Shown: positions 11,660-24,600, counted from the stretch's first letter. The stretch is 64,000 bases of DNA from Limnanthes douglasii subsp. nivea (GCA_036936605.1 JAUPFV010000004.1:285676009-285740008), one strand, 5' to 3'. Notes: a model not told the origin generated them from the letters alone. A program made the numbers and translations.

Positions 11660-12904
11660 TCCTTCTCCGGTTGGGTAGAATTCGATCTCGAATTCAAAAC
11701 GTTGAAACATTGAAAGAAGTGTAAAAACATTGACGATTTCACCTCCAGTTGCAACTAGTACTTGCATAAGTGTGTGAGAGGTGATAATCTGAATGTTGTC
11801 GCTCTTGTCAAGAAGTGGTTTCCTAACCTTGTCCCTTTTTACCATGTCCTCGGCATTACTGTGATCATCAGTAGCAAAATAAATTTCACCCACTTGTTCC
11901 ATGTCAGCTTTATCAATCCATTTACTAAGCATAACAGCTCCCTTGCGCGTGTAAAAAGTTGTTGACTTTCCAGTTCCATACTATTCTTGTTGTATCACAT
12001 CAAGACCCTTGCAGAAAGGACCAATTCCTCTTTGTTGAATAATAGATGGCTTCTCAAGTTCTTCAGAATATATTTCTACCAGCAGATTCAAAACACGGCA
12101 ATCTTCTACTTTTAACTTTTTATTGTTTCTTTTATTTCCCAAACCATCACCCAAAACTCATCTAGGTTATATTACAAAACCAAACCTTTTATCCATTAAA
12201 ACACTAATATTTACTTCTACCAATCTCTTCATAATATCAAATACAAAAATATCAGCTTCTATTTTTACTACACAAAAATATGCATCTACTGAGAACCGAA
12301 ACAAGGGTTCGATTGTAGGATAACCAAAAATACCTGGAAGGCGCATCTCCACGATAAAAGCTACTGTTTCGCAGTCCTTCTTCAACAAAATCTCTGGAGT
12401 AATGTAGTATGATGTACTGAAGTATGAGACAATTTCTTGATCTACAAGTTTCTCCTTAACATTAATTAGATCAATGCTCTTCTCTTCAATCTCATTGTCG
12501 TAGACATCATAAATTGGATCTCCCAATTCCGACCAAGTTTCATCAGAAATTTTACCCTGATAGTCAGCCTCATACTCATCAAAGAGTGGATGGTCGAGTA
12601 TCTGCGACTCCTCCATGTCACCAACAGCTACTTGATGGATTTACTTCCCCTTTCATTTTTCCAAATCGTAGCTGTGGTTGTGGTTGGATTCTGTGAAAAA
12701 CACTTTTTCCTTTGAATTTATGATTGGAGTTTGGAATCCGGTGGCGGTTATCTTCTTTATATCTTCCATCACTTTCTTCATTTGATATCGCAACGAATTC
12801 ATCTGTTCACATATCTGGCCAAATTGATATTCCATCTCCTCCCAATAGACTGGTTCTACGATTGGAGTAGTGGACTTCTTGCGAGCGGTTCTCTTAGGTG
12901 GCAT
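11657..12904 (-). pseudogene. Internal coding region of element B
   Basis: Starts 46 bp inside the LTR with ATG at 12904 and reads MPPKRTARKKSTTPIVEP, a gypsy-type gag start, followed by a heptad-like helix to 12653. After stops, 12616-12167 (149 codons) and 11932-11657 (91 codons) stay open. They encode an acidic region (IYDVYDNEIEEKSIDLI) and a tail ending FEIEFYPTGEG, which resembles the end of gypsy polyproteins. The middle part has no gag core (no WWQQ block) and no family I recognise. It may be a captured host fragment or strongly diverged gag. Confidence 0.55.
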
Positions 12905-12950
12905 ATCTCCTTAATCCTCGCATATGAACTATGTCGCTCTAATACCAATA

Positions 12951-13434
12951 TGGTAGCGCCGAGATGTGAGGTTGAACAGACGACGGCAAATACAAAGAGA
13001 AGAAGACAAAAATAGAAAATATATAATCTCTAACACTAGGGTAGAGTGAAAAAGAGACTCGGAGACTCAAAGAAAAATCTCAATTTTTATTCACGGCGGT
13101 AAAATAAGGTATAAGATGCTTTATATATGAGACATTCAAAATCCTAATAAAATATTCTAAAAAAACAATAAAAATATTTAAAATAAAATATAATCTAACT
13201 ACAATCAGATTTGATTCACTAATTAAAATATTTATTTTAAAATAAAATAAAATAAAATATCAAAAACAATAAAATAGGATTTTTGCACCCTAAACACTAG
13301 AATTTGAAATTTCGTGACATAATCACGCTTTTGACATTTGTTGGGCTCGTCGAGACGTTCAATTTGAGTACCAATTTTTCCTAGTTCTGATACTCCAGTG
13401 AGAAACCAGTCTGTCCGCAGTCGTCGCTACATCA
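12951..13434 (-). repeat. 5' LTR of element B
   Basis: Pair of the LTR at 11162-11659. The two differ mainly by small indels in the A-rich tract and scattered substitutions, which implies moderate age. Confidence 0.9.
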
Positions 13435-13439
13435 TATAG

Positions 13440-14856
13440 GCTCATCAAGATACTCTATTTATTGAGAGTGATGAGTTTGACGACTACGAACAATATCAAA
13501 CACTTTCTTCTTAAGGTGGAAGCATAACATCTATCTCAGGCACTATATTCCCTGGCATGTTGTAGATGACCGATAAATTAACTTTAACATGAGCTCCATA
13601 TCATAGGTAGAATAATTGGTTCCAATTCTTTCTAAAAAACAATGTATTTATCTCAATTATTTCCTAAACTCTATATCCTTAAAAACAATTGGTATTTCAC
13701 TTCTAGAAACTAAAAGCTTATTGGGAGAATAAATTTTTTCCAAGTTATCTAAATAAACTATAAAATAATAATTGACTAGTTTAAGATTCAAGCTTATGAT
13801 TTTTTGGCCTATAAGGCTTTGCTTCAACTCGACATCCCAATCGTATGTTTCAAGCTGGCTTTCTCTCTTTAAAGAACTCAAAAAGTATTTTAATTATTAT
13901 TTTATTAGAGACTCTACAAAGGATATATGATGCATACTTGATTACTTCTCCTAGAGTGAAATGGATAGTGATGTATAAGAAATCGTGCTCGTAACAATTT
14001 CTTGTAAGGTTCACTTAAACACACCATTCCTAGTGCGTGAACCTGACATGGTGCATTGAGGAAAAAATTCACACTTTTCTAGGTAGAGGGAAACAAATCC
14101 AGGATATTTTTCACCATATCATCATAAATACCATAGTATTTACCACCATGGTTAAATATATCTCATTTTGATCATCTTACGACGATGTATCTCAACCTCA
14201 TCATTAAAGAGCTTAAACTTTTTTATGGATTCTGATTTCTTATAAAGCAAATAAAGGTATCCATATCATGAATAATTGTTTATGAATGAGATTAAGTATC
14301 TTTAGAAATTACATTAAGCTATAGGGAAAATGCTGTAGATATCTGTATGAATTAATTCTAAGATGTTTGTTGCACAAAAGAATTCAAATTTTATTATGTT
14401 TAGTATGTTTCCCTTTAATGCACCTAGTATATGTCTCATAGTTGATGTAGTCAAGTAAACTTAAAAGACCATCAACAAAACGATTTGCAGTTCTGTTTTT
14501 ACATATATGACCTAAACACAAGTGCCAGAGATATGCTGAGTTTTCAGAAGTAATTTATAAGATACCATTTATTGCAAGATGGTAATTGGTAATATTATGA
14601 ATCATATATAAATTATCAATATTATCTAGTACATATGTACACATCTATTATTATAGAATAATATAAATTCTTTATTTCCAAAAATAACAAACATAACCAA
14701 CTTTTTCCAATAAAGAAATCAAAATTAAATTCGTTCTAAAAAATGTACAAATAAAACATCATTGTGCCCACTAGTAAAAACGAGTTAAAAACTACATATG
14801 GCCTTTAATGAAACCCTCTCAACGGTATAAATTGAAATCTTTTCATCACTAAGACT
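13440..14856 (-). pseudogene. Ty1/copia integrase remnant
   Basis: Minus-strand frames near 14700-14100 show a FGNKEFILFYNN-like block, an H/C zinc-finger region and LELIHTDIYSIFPI, the TDICGPF start of the copia integrase core. Closer to 13440 the frames decay. Stops every 20-40 codons. Confidence 0.65.
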
Positions 14857-15174
14857 TTAAATTCGGAGTTTACCCTGCAAAAAAACACAAACATGATTTA
14901 AGGCTAATGTATCGACCCACCAAATATCATTTGACACTGAACCTAACTTAGCTTCTGAAATTACAACGAAAGTGAGTTCACATTTCTTTGAGACCCATGC
15001 TTTCCAGGCCTCATATTCCTTATTAATGTGATCCAGACTCTTGTAGTGAAAGCAAACCATAAATTTTCCATTTTCATCAGCCTCATTAGGGCCAACACCA
15101 TCCAAAAACATAACATAATATATGCAGTTATAACTCGAGTGTTCTTGCATTATTCTCACTACCACCTTTATCAA
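14857..15174 (-). pseudogene. Ty1/copia gag zinc-knuckle and protease fragment
   Basis: A 105-codon frame. CFHYKSLDHINKEYEAWKAW resembles the C-x2-C-x4-H-x4-C knuckle followed by a K-x-W linker. SVSNDIWWVDTLALNHVCVF matches the WWIDSGATTHI active site of copia protease, with DSG changed to DTL so the catalytic motif is lost. Confidence 0.75.
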
Positions 15175-15199
15175 TGCTTACCATATTGGTATATTTTCT

Positions 15200-17148
15200 C
15201 CATTTAGTATATTTTTTCCTCATTAAGGATACTAGTTATCATGGTGTTAATGTCTCATTTCATATTCTAGAAGATAAATTATCTCAAAAACACTGAATAT
15301 TGGGTAACCAATATGAATATATGAGATACTAAAACTTCCCCTAGGAGTTCGATGTTGACTGTCTTAAACTTACAATAAATATTCGTCATTTCCATGATAT
15401 ATTATTTGATCTTATTATGCCTTATGTACTTAATTATGTATAGATTCCCTATCATACCTTAGTTTATACATACAAGACTTCACAAAGCTCTTCTATAAAT
15501 ATATCATCATATTTTTCGCATATTTCATCTCGATGGACTGAAAACCCAAAAATACTTGTGGGACTCTCTCTTGCAGCAGATATCAACTGAGATAATCAGA
15601 GTATTCCCATATTTCCATGCACATCTTCTCATCAAGATTGATATGGTCTGTAAGATGGGTGGGTTTAACCAACCTAGTCTAGTGGTTTAATTCATTTAGT
15701 CTCAGAAAGGGCACGCTTCCACTCCTTTAAAATACCGCCCAACACTAAGGAACTTGAATGATATTTTTTCAAAAATGAGTGGCAATAGTTGAACAATAAA
15801 AATCACTCAATTAATGAAACAATATAATTAAATCCAAATATACATTAACATATAAACTAATTTTTCTCAAACTCTAACTTTAATAGGAATTCATATGAAC
15901 TGACTTGTCACAATCCTTGGCCGGGAGATATGGGCTAGCGCACCATACATTACGTCTAGAGTACAAATCTTTAAGGTTAAAAATATTAGTTCATGACCAA
16001 ATCTTCAAGCAACCAATCCTTCTTATGGGCCAATCATAAACATTTCATGGCATACTTAACCAAACACATTCAACATTGAAGTTCAGTTGTGAATATCATG
16101 TAACGATTTGCTCACCCTCAAATGAATGTGTGTATAGTCGTCATATGAGCCAGTATAAAGACACAACTACTGGTCATTGATCATAAATACCCAAACACTT
16201 TCATGTAACACTCGTATAGAGAGAGGCCACTCAGGTGACATGAATAGTCCGTCCTACAACTCAAGAGTAGGAGAATATGAAGTGCACATATGCAAATTAT
16301 GCCAGACAATACTCTTCCTAGCTGAAATAATGTTTATGTTGTATATGATTGTATCATAAGCATATGAAACTATCTTCATAATCTAAAATATCACTCCAAG
16401 TGTGTAGATATCTTAAATAAGATGAATGTCATTCAAAATATAAACCTGAAAAATCAAAATAAACAACCATTGAGCATGCATAATATCACCACATTCATCC
16501 AGAAACTAAGTACTCAACAATACTGGGTCATCACTACCATGCAATTGCAAGAGTACATGCTTACTTTCTACGCATAACATATGGAAACACAATTGTACAT
16601 TCTTTAAACACTTAACACAACAAACATACATAAAAACGTACTTTAAACATGCCAAAACATTTAATGATTTGCAACAAATCTGATGACGATTCAAGACATC
16701 AAACAAACATGCACTGTAATAAAGAGAACAACAGAAGATAATACCACATTCAGGAAGTTATCCTTATGGTGAGTCCACATAGCATTGAGACACGATGGTT
16801 GATGTATGGCTGTTGTTGCGGAAACATACATGTATATCGCGGGAACATACATGTATGTCGCATCACTACAACTACACTGCATTCCTTATCATGGAAAACT
16901 CACTTCAGTTCCGCGGACTGCGACTTCTGAAGCCAAATTATCACAACAACTCACATAAGTGTCATGACACTGTGGCTAATAAGGCTCATTAATCTCATAA
17001 AAAAACAAGAGTCAAGATTTTGTTTCTAGATCTTTTACTAAGCCTAAGCACTGTGATGTGGTCTTGATTACATGTGAGATTTTTTTGTTACGGTGGCTAT
17101 TTATTGATATGATGGTTAACATTATTCAATCTATTTTTTTTTAACATT
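15200..17148. other. No recognised gene
   Basis: Probably the upstream part of the copia element (to about 15700) followed by intergenic DNA. A 21-nt unit is repeated twice at 16818-16859 (GCGGAAACATACATGTATATC and a copy with two changes); each unit contains the palindrome ACATACATGTAT. Frames at 16506-16992 are short and overlap on opposite strands without known motifs. Confidence 0.4.
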
Positions 17149-17379
17149 ATGATAACAAAAATGCAATGCAGATTGCAAAGATTTCTATTTTTCTATGAGA
17201 AGACGAAGCACGTTATAATTGATCACTTCATTAATCATTATCCTCAGTTCGAGACCATATCTCTTTCATATGTTCCATCAGCTTTGCCGATTGTGGATAT
17301 TTTTGTGAAGGCTCAATCGGCATGTCGATTTGATTTTTTAAGTGAGAATTCTTCAATATTTATTATTATTGCATTATAA
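17149..17379 (+). pseudogene. Ty1/copia RNase H C-terminal fragment
   Basis: FFYEKTKHVIIDHFINHYPQ matches the F-ERTKHIEIDCHFIRDK block. ISLSYVPSALPIVDIFVKAQ matches TSYVPS-LQLADIFTKAL. So it is the last RNase H segment of a copia pol. It is isolated: no RT precedes it and no LTR was recognised. Confidence 0.8.
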
Positions 17380-19080
17380 GTTTGAAAAATGATGTTAATA
17401 TTATAGTACGATAGCTATTTGGCTCACTAAGTCATAAAATATTATTTTATATATTATCTTAAGCACTTTTTATGTACATAAATTTAATTAATTAAAATTT
17501 TAACCATTTTTGTACTACTCTTCACCAAATACAGTATTTTAATATTTCAAATTTACTATTTAAAAAGGATATTTTGAAAATAAAAATATTATCATTATAT
17601 TTTAAAAGTTATATATATCCAATAATAACATTAACTTTTTTTAGACAAATATTAAGTTAGAAGAACAAATTAAGTAAAATTATTTCCAAATGAAGAATTG
17701 TATTATTTTATAATTTTGAATATAGGAATAATTCTACATTTTTTATTAAAATTAATTTTAGTTTTTTATTTTTTATATGGAAAATTTTGAATAAGTGAAT
17801 TAATCTGAAACAATAATAAAATTTGAATAGTTTGAAAGAGGAAAAAAAATTAGTCATTGTGAGAGAATAAAAATAATAACACATGCTTTACTAATAAATA
17901 TTATAGTTTTATTTATTGAGTTTATAAATAGAGAATTATATCGGAGGATATCAAATTCGATGTTAACCATCTTTGGTTCGAATCTTAAGCGTTTTTAGGC
18001 TTATTTATTCATATTTACCATAATTGGATTGTTACGAGAAACGTATCTCATTTAGTTTGAACTTAAATGTCCATGTTTTATTAAAACCCTTCGTCTACCA
18101 AAATATCAGTTGAGGATAATAATATTTATTTTTCTAAAGAAAATAATATAGTTAACAATTTTGTAGACTGTTATGATATTACTTATTTTTTTTATTTACT
18201 AACTTATCTCTTCTTATTTGATTTGGAATGCTTTAATTCTTCAACGAATATGACTGAGTAGTCATCTAGTCCTCGGTGAATGATGAAGTAAATACTGACT
18301 AAGAGGAGACAAATTTCTTCTAGAGCCAGGTAGTTGATGATGTCGTTATTTTTTGTTTGACCAAATTTCTTGTGAATGTATTCTAGTAGCTCCATAGTCC
18401 TTGGTGAAGAATGAGAGAAATACTATTGTAACTGATCATCTACTTCGAGAATTCATTACAACTTAATATTTTTAGCTTCAGCTAAAATTGTTCTTGAAAT
18501 TTCTTGAGTAATCAGATTAGTTCTTTATGAAGACTGAAGTAAGGGTATAATATGACACAATAATATCTTTGGCGTTTTTAATCGTTCAAAGTTGTCTTCT
18601 TCTCTTTTTGGTTTTATCGGAAGTTATATGGATATAGATGTGTTTAAGGAAAAATGATTTTGTTTACAGAGGTCTGTATTTCTTTTGGGTTTTTATGGTA
18701 AAGTTTATGAAATTTGAAGGGGCTATTATTGTTTTATTAGAAAGTAGGCAAGTTGCTGGAAGAAGTTTACATGTGGATGAAAAGTTATTTATTGTAAATA
18801 GACGTGTGCGCTCTCTTCATCTTATTTAATCTTGGCACTCCATATTTAATTTAATCTTGATATTTTATCCTTCAAATAAATCCAAGCCACATAAATCCGA
18901 AAAAATCAAATGTTAAAATTGTTTTTTACCTTTGTGTATAAATACTGATATTGTTATCTTTTTTTTATTTGCTTCCTTTACATTTTATTCGAAATTTTAT
19001 TTGTTTTCTGGCATCATCTTCTTGATTTTATTAATTTTTTTACCTTTTTGTTTTTTTTGTTACAACTAATTTTAGTTTTC
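17380..19080. other. AT-rich intergenic stretch
   Basis: Very AT-rich to 18100. 18230-18560 has loosely repeated phrases such as GTCCTCGGTGAATGATGAAGT and GTCCTTGGTGAAGAATGAG. Frames at 18204-18395 (minus) and 18638-18829 (plus) have no recognised motif. Confidence 0.4.
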
Positions 19081-19089
19081 TTCTTATCA

Positions 19090-20900
19090 ATGGTTAATAA
19101 AAGTGAAGGTAGTGATTTCTCAAATTGAAGATAATGGTTCATTTATGGTTTTTTAGGTCACTCCAAGCGCGATTTTTTTAAAAATTACTCGTCCAACTCG
19201 TCAAGCATGCCTGAAGAAGAACTTTGTAGTAAATAGAGAGAAATCTATTAAGTTTGATGTCCCTCTCAAAGTTTTTTCTTATGACCCTTATATTTTTGAC
19301 GAAATAAGTATATATCCTCAGCAAGAAGTAACCATCAAGGCTGATTCTTGTTGTCAGAGAGATATGTAAGAGATTGAGGATGATTCTTTCAGTGATCTTT
19401 ATATAAAAAGTATTATGGAGCATTCATATTGATATATCGCAAATGATTAATGTATAAAAAAAACTCGTTGATTGGGTGATTCATGACAATGTAATAATTC
19501 GGTTTCATATGATTGAGGAAAATCCGTTGACTCTCGTGAAGGTGAGGTTGCTTTGTGTAACTAATCTCTTGATCATAGACTGAAAATTTCTCTTACTCTA
19601 GATCTTCTCAAGTTTTTTCAACTTAGTAGAATTTGCCCCAGGCAGTTTCTTCCTAGTTGTTTTAGTGTCATTCTTTCTGTTATAATTGTATTACATAAAA
19701 TATTTCATCATTTCTCTGTAAATGAGTTCCTTACTATTGTCAAAGTCTTAGACCAAAAAACGAATACTCTCTTTTACTTTTTTGAATGAGTTTTATTATA
19801 TAATTGTTAATGAACTTTCAACCTCTGATTAATAATGAAAGGATAACTTTGTACTTGTCTCCAAAATTTGGAAGACCAGTCATGGTAGAGAGATTCCTCT
19901 TATGAGTGAGACTTGGGTCTCAAAGGGTAAGTTTCTGTTTTTATGCATTATTTTCTTCTTTTACTTTATTTTGTATGTATTTTACAATGGTTATCTTTGT
20001 TGGTTCTTCTCAACTCCTTATGCTAAGATACCTTTTGACAACAATAAGGATTAACATACTTGTAGTAAATATACTAGCTTGGTGAAATAAGCTTATAATA
20101 TTTCTTATTTTTACATTATATTCTAGTACTCAAAGAGTTTGTCTGTAGAGGGTTGTCGTCGAATATTGATGTTTGTAGAAACTATTTGGTTTTTTCTTCC
20201 TATATGGAGGATAATTTGGAAGCACATTCTCCAATGAAAAATAATTTGGAGTTCCAAATTCTAAAGAAGAATATTGTAACTAAAACTTTAGAAGAAAAGA
20301 ATGGGGAGAAACATTATCCAAGGATATTTTTGAGTAGCAGGTGAAACAACTCAGTTACAAAGAAAATATATTATGTTCATTCTGACTCCAATTATAAAAA
20401 AGTTGATGTTCGTGTTGTATGTAAACATATTGTGGTGAATGATCTTGACTTAAATAAAAAAAACGAAGCATTGTCCCAGTATTGCTGAAGAAAAGACCAA
20501 GGGTGAAGAGGATTATATGCCCTTAGTTAAGAGACAACTTAATGTTTGAAAATAAAAGTGGCGTACCTTTGGATCTTGTAGTTAATGTTATTGAGACAAA
20601 TGTTTCAAAGGTCATGTTGTAGCTTATCTTCCAAAACATGTTGCTAATAAACTTGTAGCTTTGTGTGAAAATGTGGCTAGTCCAAACTTATTAGCTATGA
20701 AGCCTAATTTCAGAGCCATAAAAGAGAAGGAAATTGTTGAAGCTAGAAATAGTGTAAGCGGCATCATAATGAATGTTTTCATCTTAAATTAAAAAAAGTC
20801 CAAGAAGTATTGATAAGGTTCGAAAGTCTCCATCTATAAGAATTGTGTTTCTTGTTGATATTGAAACTACTGTGGAGTTCTAAAACAAATAGTGTTGTGC
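19090..20900 (+). pseudogene. Decayed antisense ORF of a Tat-lineage element
   Basis: Plus-strand frames resemble the antisense ORF at 43707-46048. A leader is followed by MVNKSEGSDF. The phrase ENPLTLVKVRL is followed by LTLDLLKFFQLSRICPRQFL, matching the F-x-L-G-RFPL...L-x2-x-AP-QL-PN core of the Transposase_28/plant-mobile-domain type found in such ORFs. Orientation opposite to the neighbouring gag-protease (20970-22640, minus) is exactly what a Tat element would give if RT to integrase had been deleted. Stops throughout. Confidence 0.5.
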
Positions 20901-20969
20901 ATATAATTTTGCAGACTTGACAATTACTTAAGTTGTTAAATTGATCAACAAATAATTTGAGGTAAATAA

Positions 20970-22640
20970 AGAAGTGGTTCTCATCTTTACATCTTGTGCT
21001 GACGTTTTAGTAATTCAAAACCCTATTATTATTGTCAAAAATGATGGCCACTTTTGTATGATAATCTGGAATTTTATATTGATACATAATTGGTGGCAAA
21101 TAACTTATGTTGGGAATCCAGTTACAACATGCATACTCGTAGCATACATATCCATAGTATATCTTTTTCACATCTTCCACTGACTTCACCAGTTGGGGCC
21201 CTTCTCTAGGCTCATCTGTTCCTACCAAGATAACTTTTTTTATGATTGATATGCTTTGAGCATCAGATATGTTGCATAGTACTTATTGGAGCTTTTTTAT
21301 TTCATCTACTAACATCCAACTTGCTGTCAAAGAGGTACCTTAAACACTACTGGACAATAAATATTATACTGCATATGATCTAGCCAAGAACTAATCAATA
21401 GGATGTTTTATGAGGAATGTGCATCTAACATCATGAATAAACAATATACCCTTTTGTTTTATTATTTCTTTCTGAGGGCGACATCTAGGGCTAGCTTATC
21501 TAGTACAAATACATTTACTCTGGTGAAGCTAGTGAGGATTATCTGAGTTGGGGTCAGCATCGACGCTCTTCTTATATTTTCATAACTACATCTATACATG
21601 ATATTTTTTTAACAACTAGTGTCAATAATCACTTGTTGATTTCTACTTCGTCCAGCTCCATCATTATCAAGACTGCGTCATTGTGTGGAGGTGTCACCCA
21701 TTTTTTATTGTCATTTATGAATGAAAACATCAAATATAAATATTTTTATAAATTAGGGGATCCTCTAGAATATGGATCTCCTCATGTAATCACACATATT
21801 GACTGTCTGTTTGGATATGGATCTAGGTATCATTCTTTTTCTTCGGCTACTATAAGGGAGTTTGTATCTAGCATTCTTTGTTCTTTGTATGGGTTGAAGC
21901 TTGTTCAATGCTGTTTTTTCATGAACCTTGTCTAAGTTCATTTTTTTTGACGAACTAACTAAGTTTTCCTTCCTTCACTAAATGTTAGACTTGATCGTGC
22001 AATGCCCAAAAATCTATAAAATGACTATATCACCATAAAACCTATAATATTTGTTTTTATCTATGTTCTCTCTTGCTCCGTACAACTTTTTCGATCAGTT
22101 GTACTTGATAGTATCTTTTTTATTTTCACAGATTGTCGTCAATCTTTTTTTCACCTTTGTAGATAGTCCTCTTGTTGGGTAGTTGGTCCTCTTACTACTA
22201 CTGTTGTCGCTTTTGGACGTTCTCTTATAACTTTGAGTCTTATTATTTCATGGTCTGACGAAAGTTGATGCGCCTTTATTCCTTGGTGTATAATTCTATG
22301 TACTTATTTGGGCCACTATTTTTGTTTGGTGACCTTAAGGGCATATGACGGAGGTTACCGTGTCTCATTTCATTTTGGCTATGACGACTTCATCGACTTT
22401 TTTATAACGATCCATTTTATCCACTAAATCTCCAAAATTTAGAGATTTTTTTCTTCATTATGGTGTTGGATATGGTGTTATGGGTATTTGTTGACGTAGT
22501 ACTTATCCATCTTATGATTCTTGAATATCGGAGACAAGAGCTCGTACAAAACAATTCAGTGCTAGTGGGGACTTTTCATGGGGTAAATATTCCTTATCCA
22601 CGTTGAATCTATTCATGAATGAGTTTGTCTCCTCGTACCC
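20970..22640 (-). pseudogene. Tat-like gag and protease remnant
   Basis: Minus-strand traces run from gag (about 22640-21950: NSFMNRFNVDKEYLPHEK, MDRYKKVDE), through a protease block (about 21900-21480) that aligns base by base with 3668-3900, to a post-protease linker (21228-21007, VGTDEPREGPQLVKSVEDV). RT, RNase H and integrase are absent. Heavily mutated. Confidence 0.6.
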
Positions 22641-22852
22641 GAGTCCTTACCACTTCTTGACTTTGTATTTTCCTTCGACATAGCCAACTAAGAACCTTGA
22701 AAATATTGGTTATATAAATCATGTTGTGACTTAAAGGTAGTCCTGATTCCAATTAATGATAATTTTAAATTTTATAAATCCGTATCTTTTAAACGATAAC
22801 TTAGAATAAAAAAATAAAAAAAATTCATTTGTTTTGTTTGTAAGACGAACAA

Positions 22853-22926
<74 letters not shown>

Positions 22927-22942
22927 GTATATATGTATATAT
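22853..22942. repeat. (TA)n microsatellite
   Basis: About 65 bp of pure TA followed by TATG-interrupted repeats. It generates a spurious YIYIYI frame on the minus strand. Confidence 0.95.
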
Positions 22943-22949
22943 ATTGCAA

Positions 22950-23213
22950 GCTTAACCCTCGTCTCGCATCTAATTTTTTAGTCTCACATCTATCATCTAA
23001 AAATTAATATTCACATTTTTTTTGCAACCCTCGTATCTTGTCTGGTAACTCTCGTCCCACAATTCTTTGTCTCTCGTCTATGTGTCTTTCATCCCGCAAC
23101 TTCCGTCTCTTGTCCTCCAACTCTCGGTTTCTTGTCCTAGTAACTCTAAATCTCTCATCCTGCAACTCTTAGTCTCTCGTCTCTATATCTCGTATCTCGT
23201 CTCCACACTTTTG
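22950..23213. repeat. Degenerate CT-rich minisatellite, unit about 22 bp
   Basis: About ten imperfect copies of an AACTCTCGGTCTCTCGTCC-like unit, with variants such as AACTTCCGTCTCTTGTCCTCC and AACTCTTAGTCTCTCGTCTC. Strong strand bias for pyrimidines. It abuts the TA microsatellite. Confidence 0.8.
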
Positions 23214-24600
23214 CGCGTAAAAAAAGTTATATCATTTTTGCCGTAGTTTCGATTTTTTCCAAACTTTAAATTTGAAAAACACAAATTTTTAACAATTAAA
23301 ATTAAAAACCAGGAAAAATAATAATACATAACTGTTTTACGAACCTGTAATACATTAGTGTTTTAGGGCACATATTTGATATATTATAGTAAATAGTTTG
23401 ATAATAAAAAGTAAAATTAAATAAATATTTGTTAAAAACATTTGATAACTATAAGAGAATAATTTGAGTTTTAATATTTAATATTTAATTTTAATTTGAT
23501 AAATTTATAACTATTTTGTATAAAATAATAATCAATAATTCATTTTTTAAATATACAGAAAACTTAAAAGATATTCGTTTTTTTAAGAGGATTACAAAAA
23601 AAATAAGATGGAGGTAGAGATACCAATAAAAACCACAACAATCCTTATCGATAATATTGGCCAATAGATACGAGAAATCTGATATGAATAGACTCAACAC
23701 AAGAAAAACCAAAGTAGCTTCAACTAATAACAACAAACTGACAAATGTATCCATAAAGATATGGCCAAATTTGACTGCGAACAACTAGTCATGAGTGTCT
23801 TTTTGTTCCACGTCATCATAAAATCTTACTGTGTTAATGTTAATTAATGAAATGTATGTGGTATACTTATCTAACTCATAAAAGGTTAAACAATGTTGTC
23901 TTCATTGAATGTCTTCTTCTCAATCTTCTAACATAAAACAAATGTATAAAGCTAATCAACTATCCTCAAAAATCAAAATCCATAAGACCTGGTTTTATGT
24001 AATTCCAATTGTTTTGTTTATAAAACATGGTTATCGAGATTAACTATAAAGCTACCTATTTTGAAAAACAAATAGCTTTTAAAAAAGCTTAATTATAAAT
24101 TAAACTCTAGACTATGGAAGATTATATGATTTTACAAGGTATAATCGAGTTTTTTTACACATTTATAATATATTATTTTGTTAAAGAAAAATTATAAATA
24201 TTTTATAAATTTTCTGAATATATTTGGAGGGATGGATATGAAAATTTATATAAAAATACGAAAATAGTAGATAGAACTAAAAATTGATTGAGGCATGATA
24301 TAAAAAATAGAAATAACACGATTAAAGTTCAAAGACCATAGAATTTATAGATAGTCAACGTAACATGAAACTACTAGTGAACAATGTAAGTTTCCACCGG
24401 TCATATCTACTAATCTATTACGACAACCACATCTGAAAAGGAGAAGGTAACAACATATTTGACTAAATATGATACTATATCAAACTACATACAAAAACGA
24501 CTTCAAGACGACTAACCAAACAGATAAAAAAATCTAACATACCAATTAATTCACCAAAATAAACCACAAATCTAATCACGAAAATAAGCAATAGTAAAAT
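23214..24600. other. AT-rich, no recognised gene
   Basis: A minus-strand frame at 23784-23491 (97 aa) begins MFAVKFGHIFMDTFVSLLLL and is strongly hydrophobic, so it could be a membrane-protein exon scrap. There is no family match, promoter or splice context. Confidence 0.35.

Larger units (their letters stand above)
11162..13434 (-). mobile_element. Complete short LTR retroelement B (non-autonomous)
   Basis: Bounded by LTRs of about 498 bp (11162-11659) and 484 bp (12951-13434) and flanked by identical 5-bp duplications TATAG (11157-11161 and 13435-13439). In the element sense (minus) it starts TGATGTAGCG and ends GGCGCTACCA. The primer site, the complement of GTCGCTCTAATACCA (12933-12947), is TGGTATTAGAGC-like. 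A purine tract lies just before the 3' LTR (11661-11670). Only about 1.29 kb is internal and no RT or integrase is present. It is inserted in a copia pol gene. Confidence 0.9.
9589..15700 (-). mobile_element. Decayed Ty1/copia retrotransposon split by element B
   Basis: On the minus strand the order is gag zinc-knuckle/protease (15174-14857), integrase (about 14760-13440), RT (11156-9990) and RNase H (9952-9589). This is the copia order, with integrase before RT. Element B (11162-13434) separates integrase from RT and left target duplications TATAG. All domains have stops. LTRs were not identified, so both outer ends are approximate. Confidence 0.75.

Noticed and set aside
14769..14784. CACTAGTAAAAACGAG, a possible CACTA transposon end
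   Set aside because: It falls within continuous copia integrase sequence and no inverted partner or 3-bp duplication is visible.
9599..15174. Host gene with several exons on the minus strand
   Set aside because: All recognisable blocks are Ty1/copia pol domains in element order with many stops.
17955..17995. GGTTCGAATC, a T-loop-like string
   Set aside because: No acceptor stem, D-arm or anticodon arm can be built around it.
22731..22949. 72-codon YIYI-rich frame
   Set aside because: Translation of the TA microsatellite.
23491..23784. 97-codon hydrophobic minus-strand frame
   Set aside because: AT-rich DNA favours hydrophobic chance frames; there is no promoter, splice or homology support.
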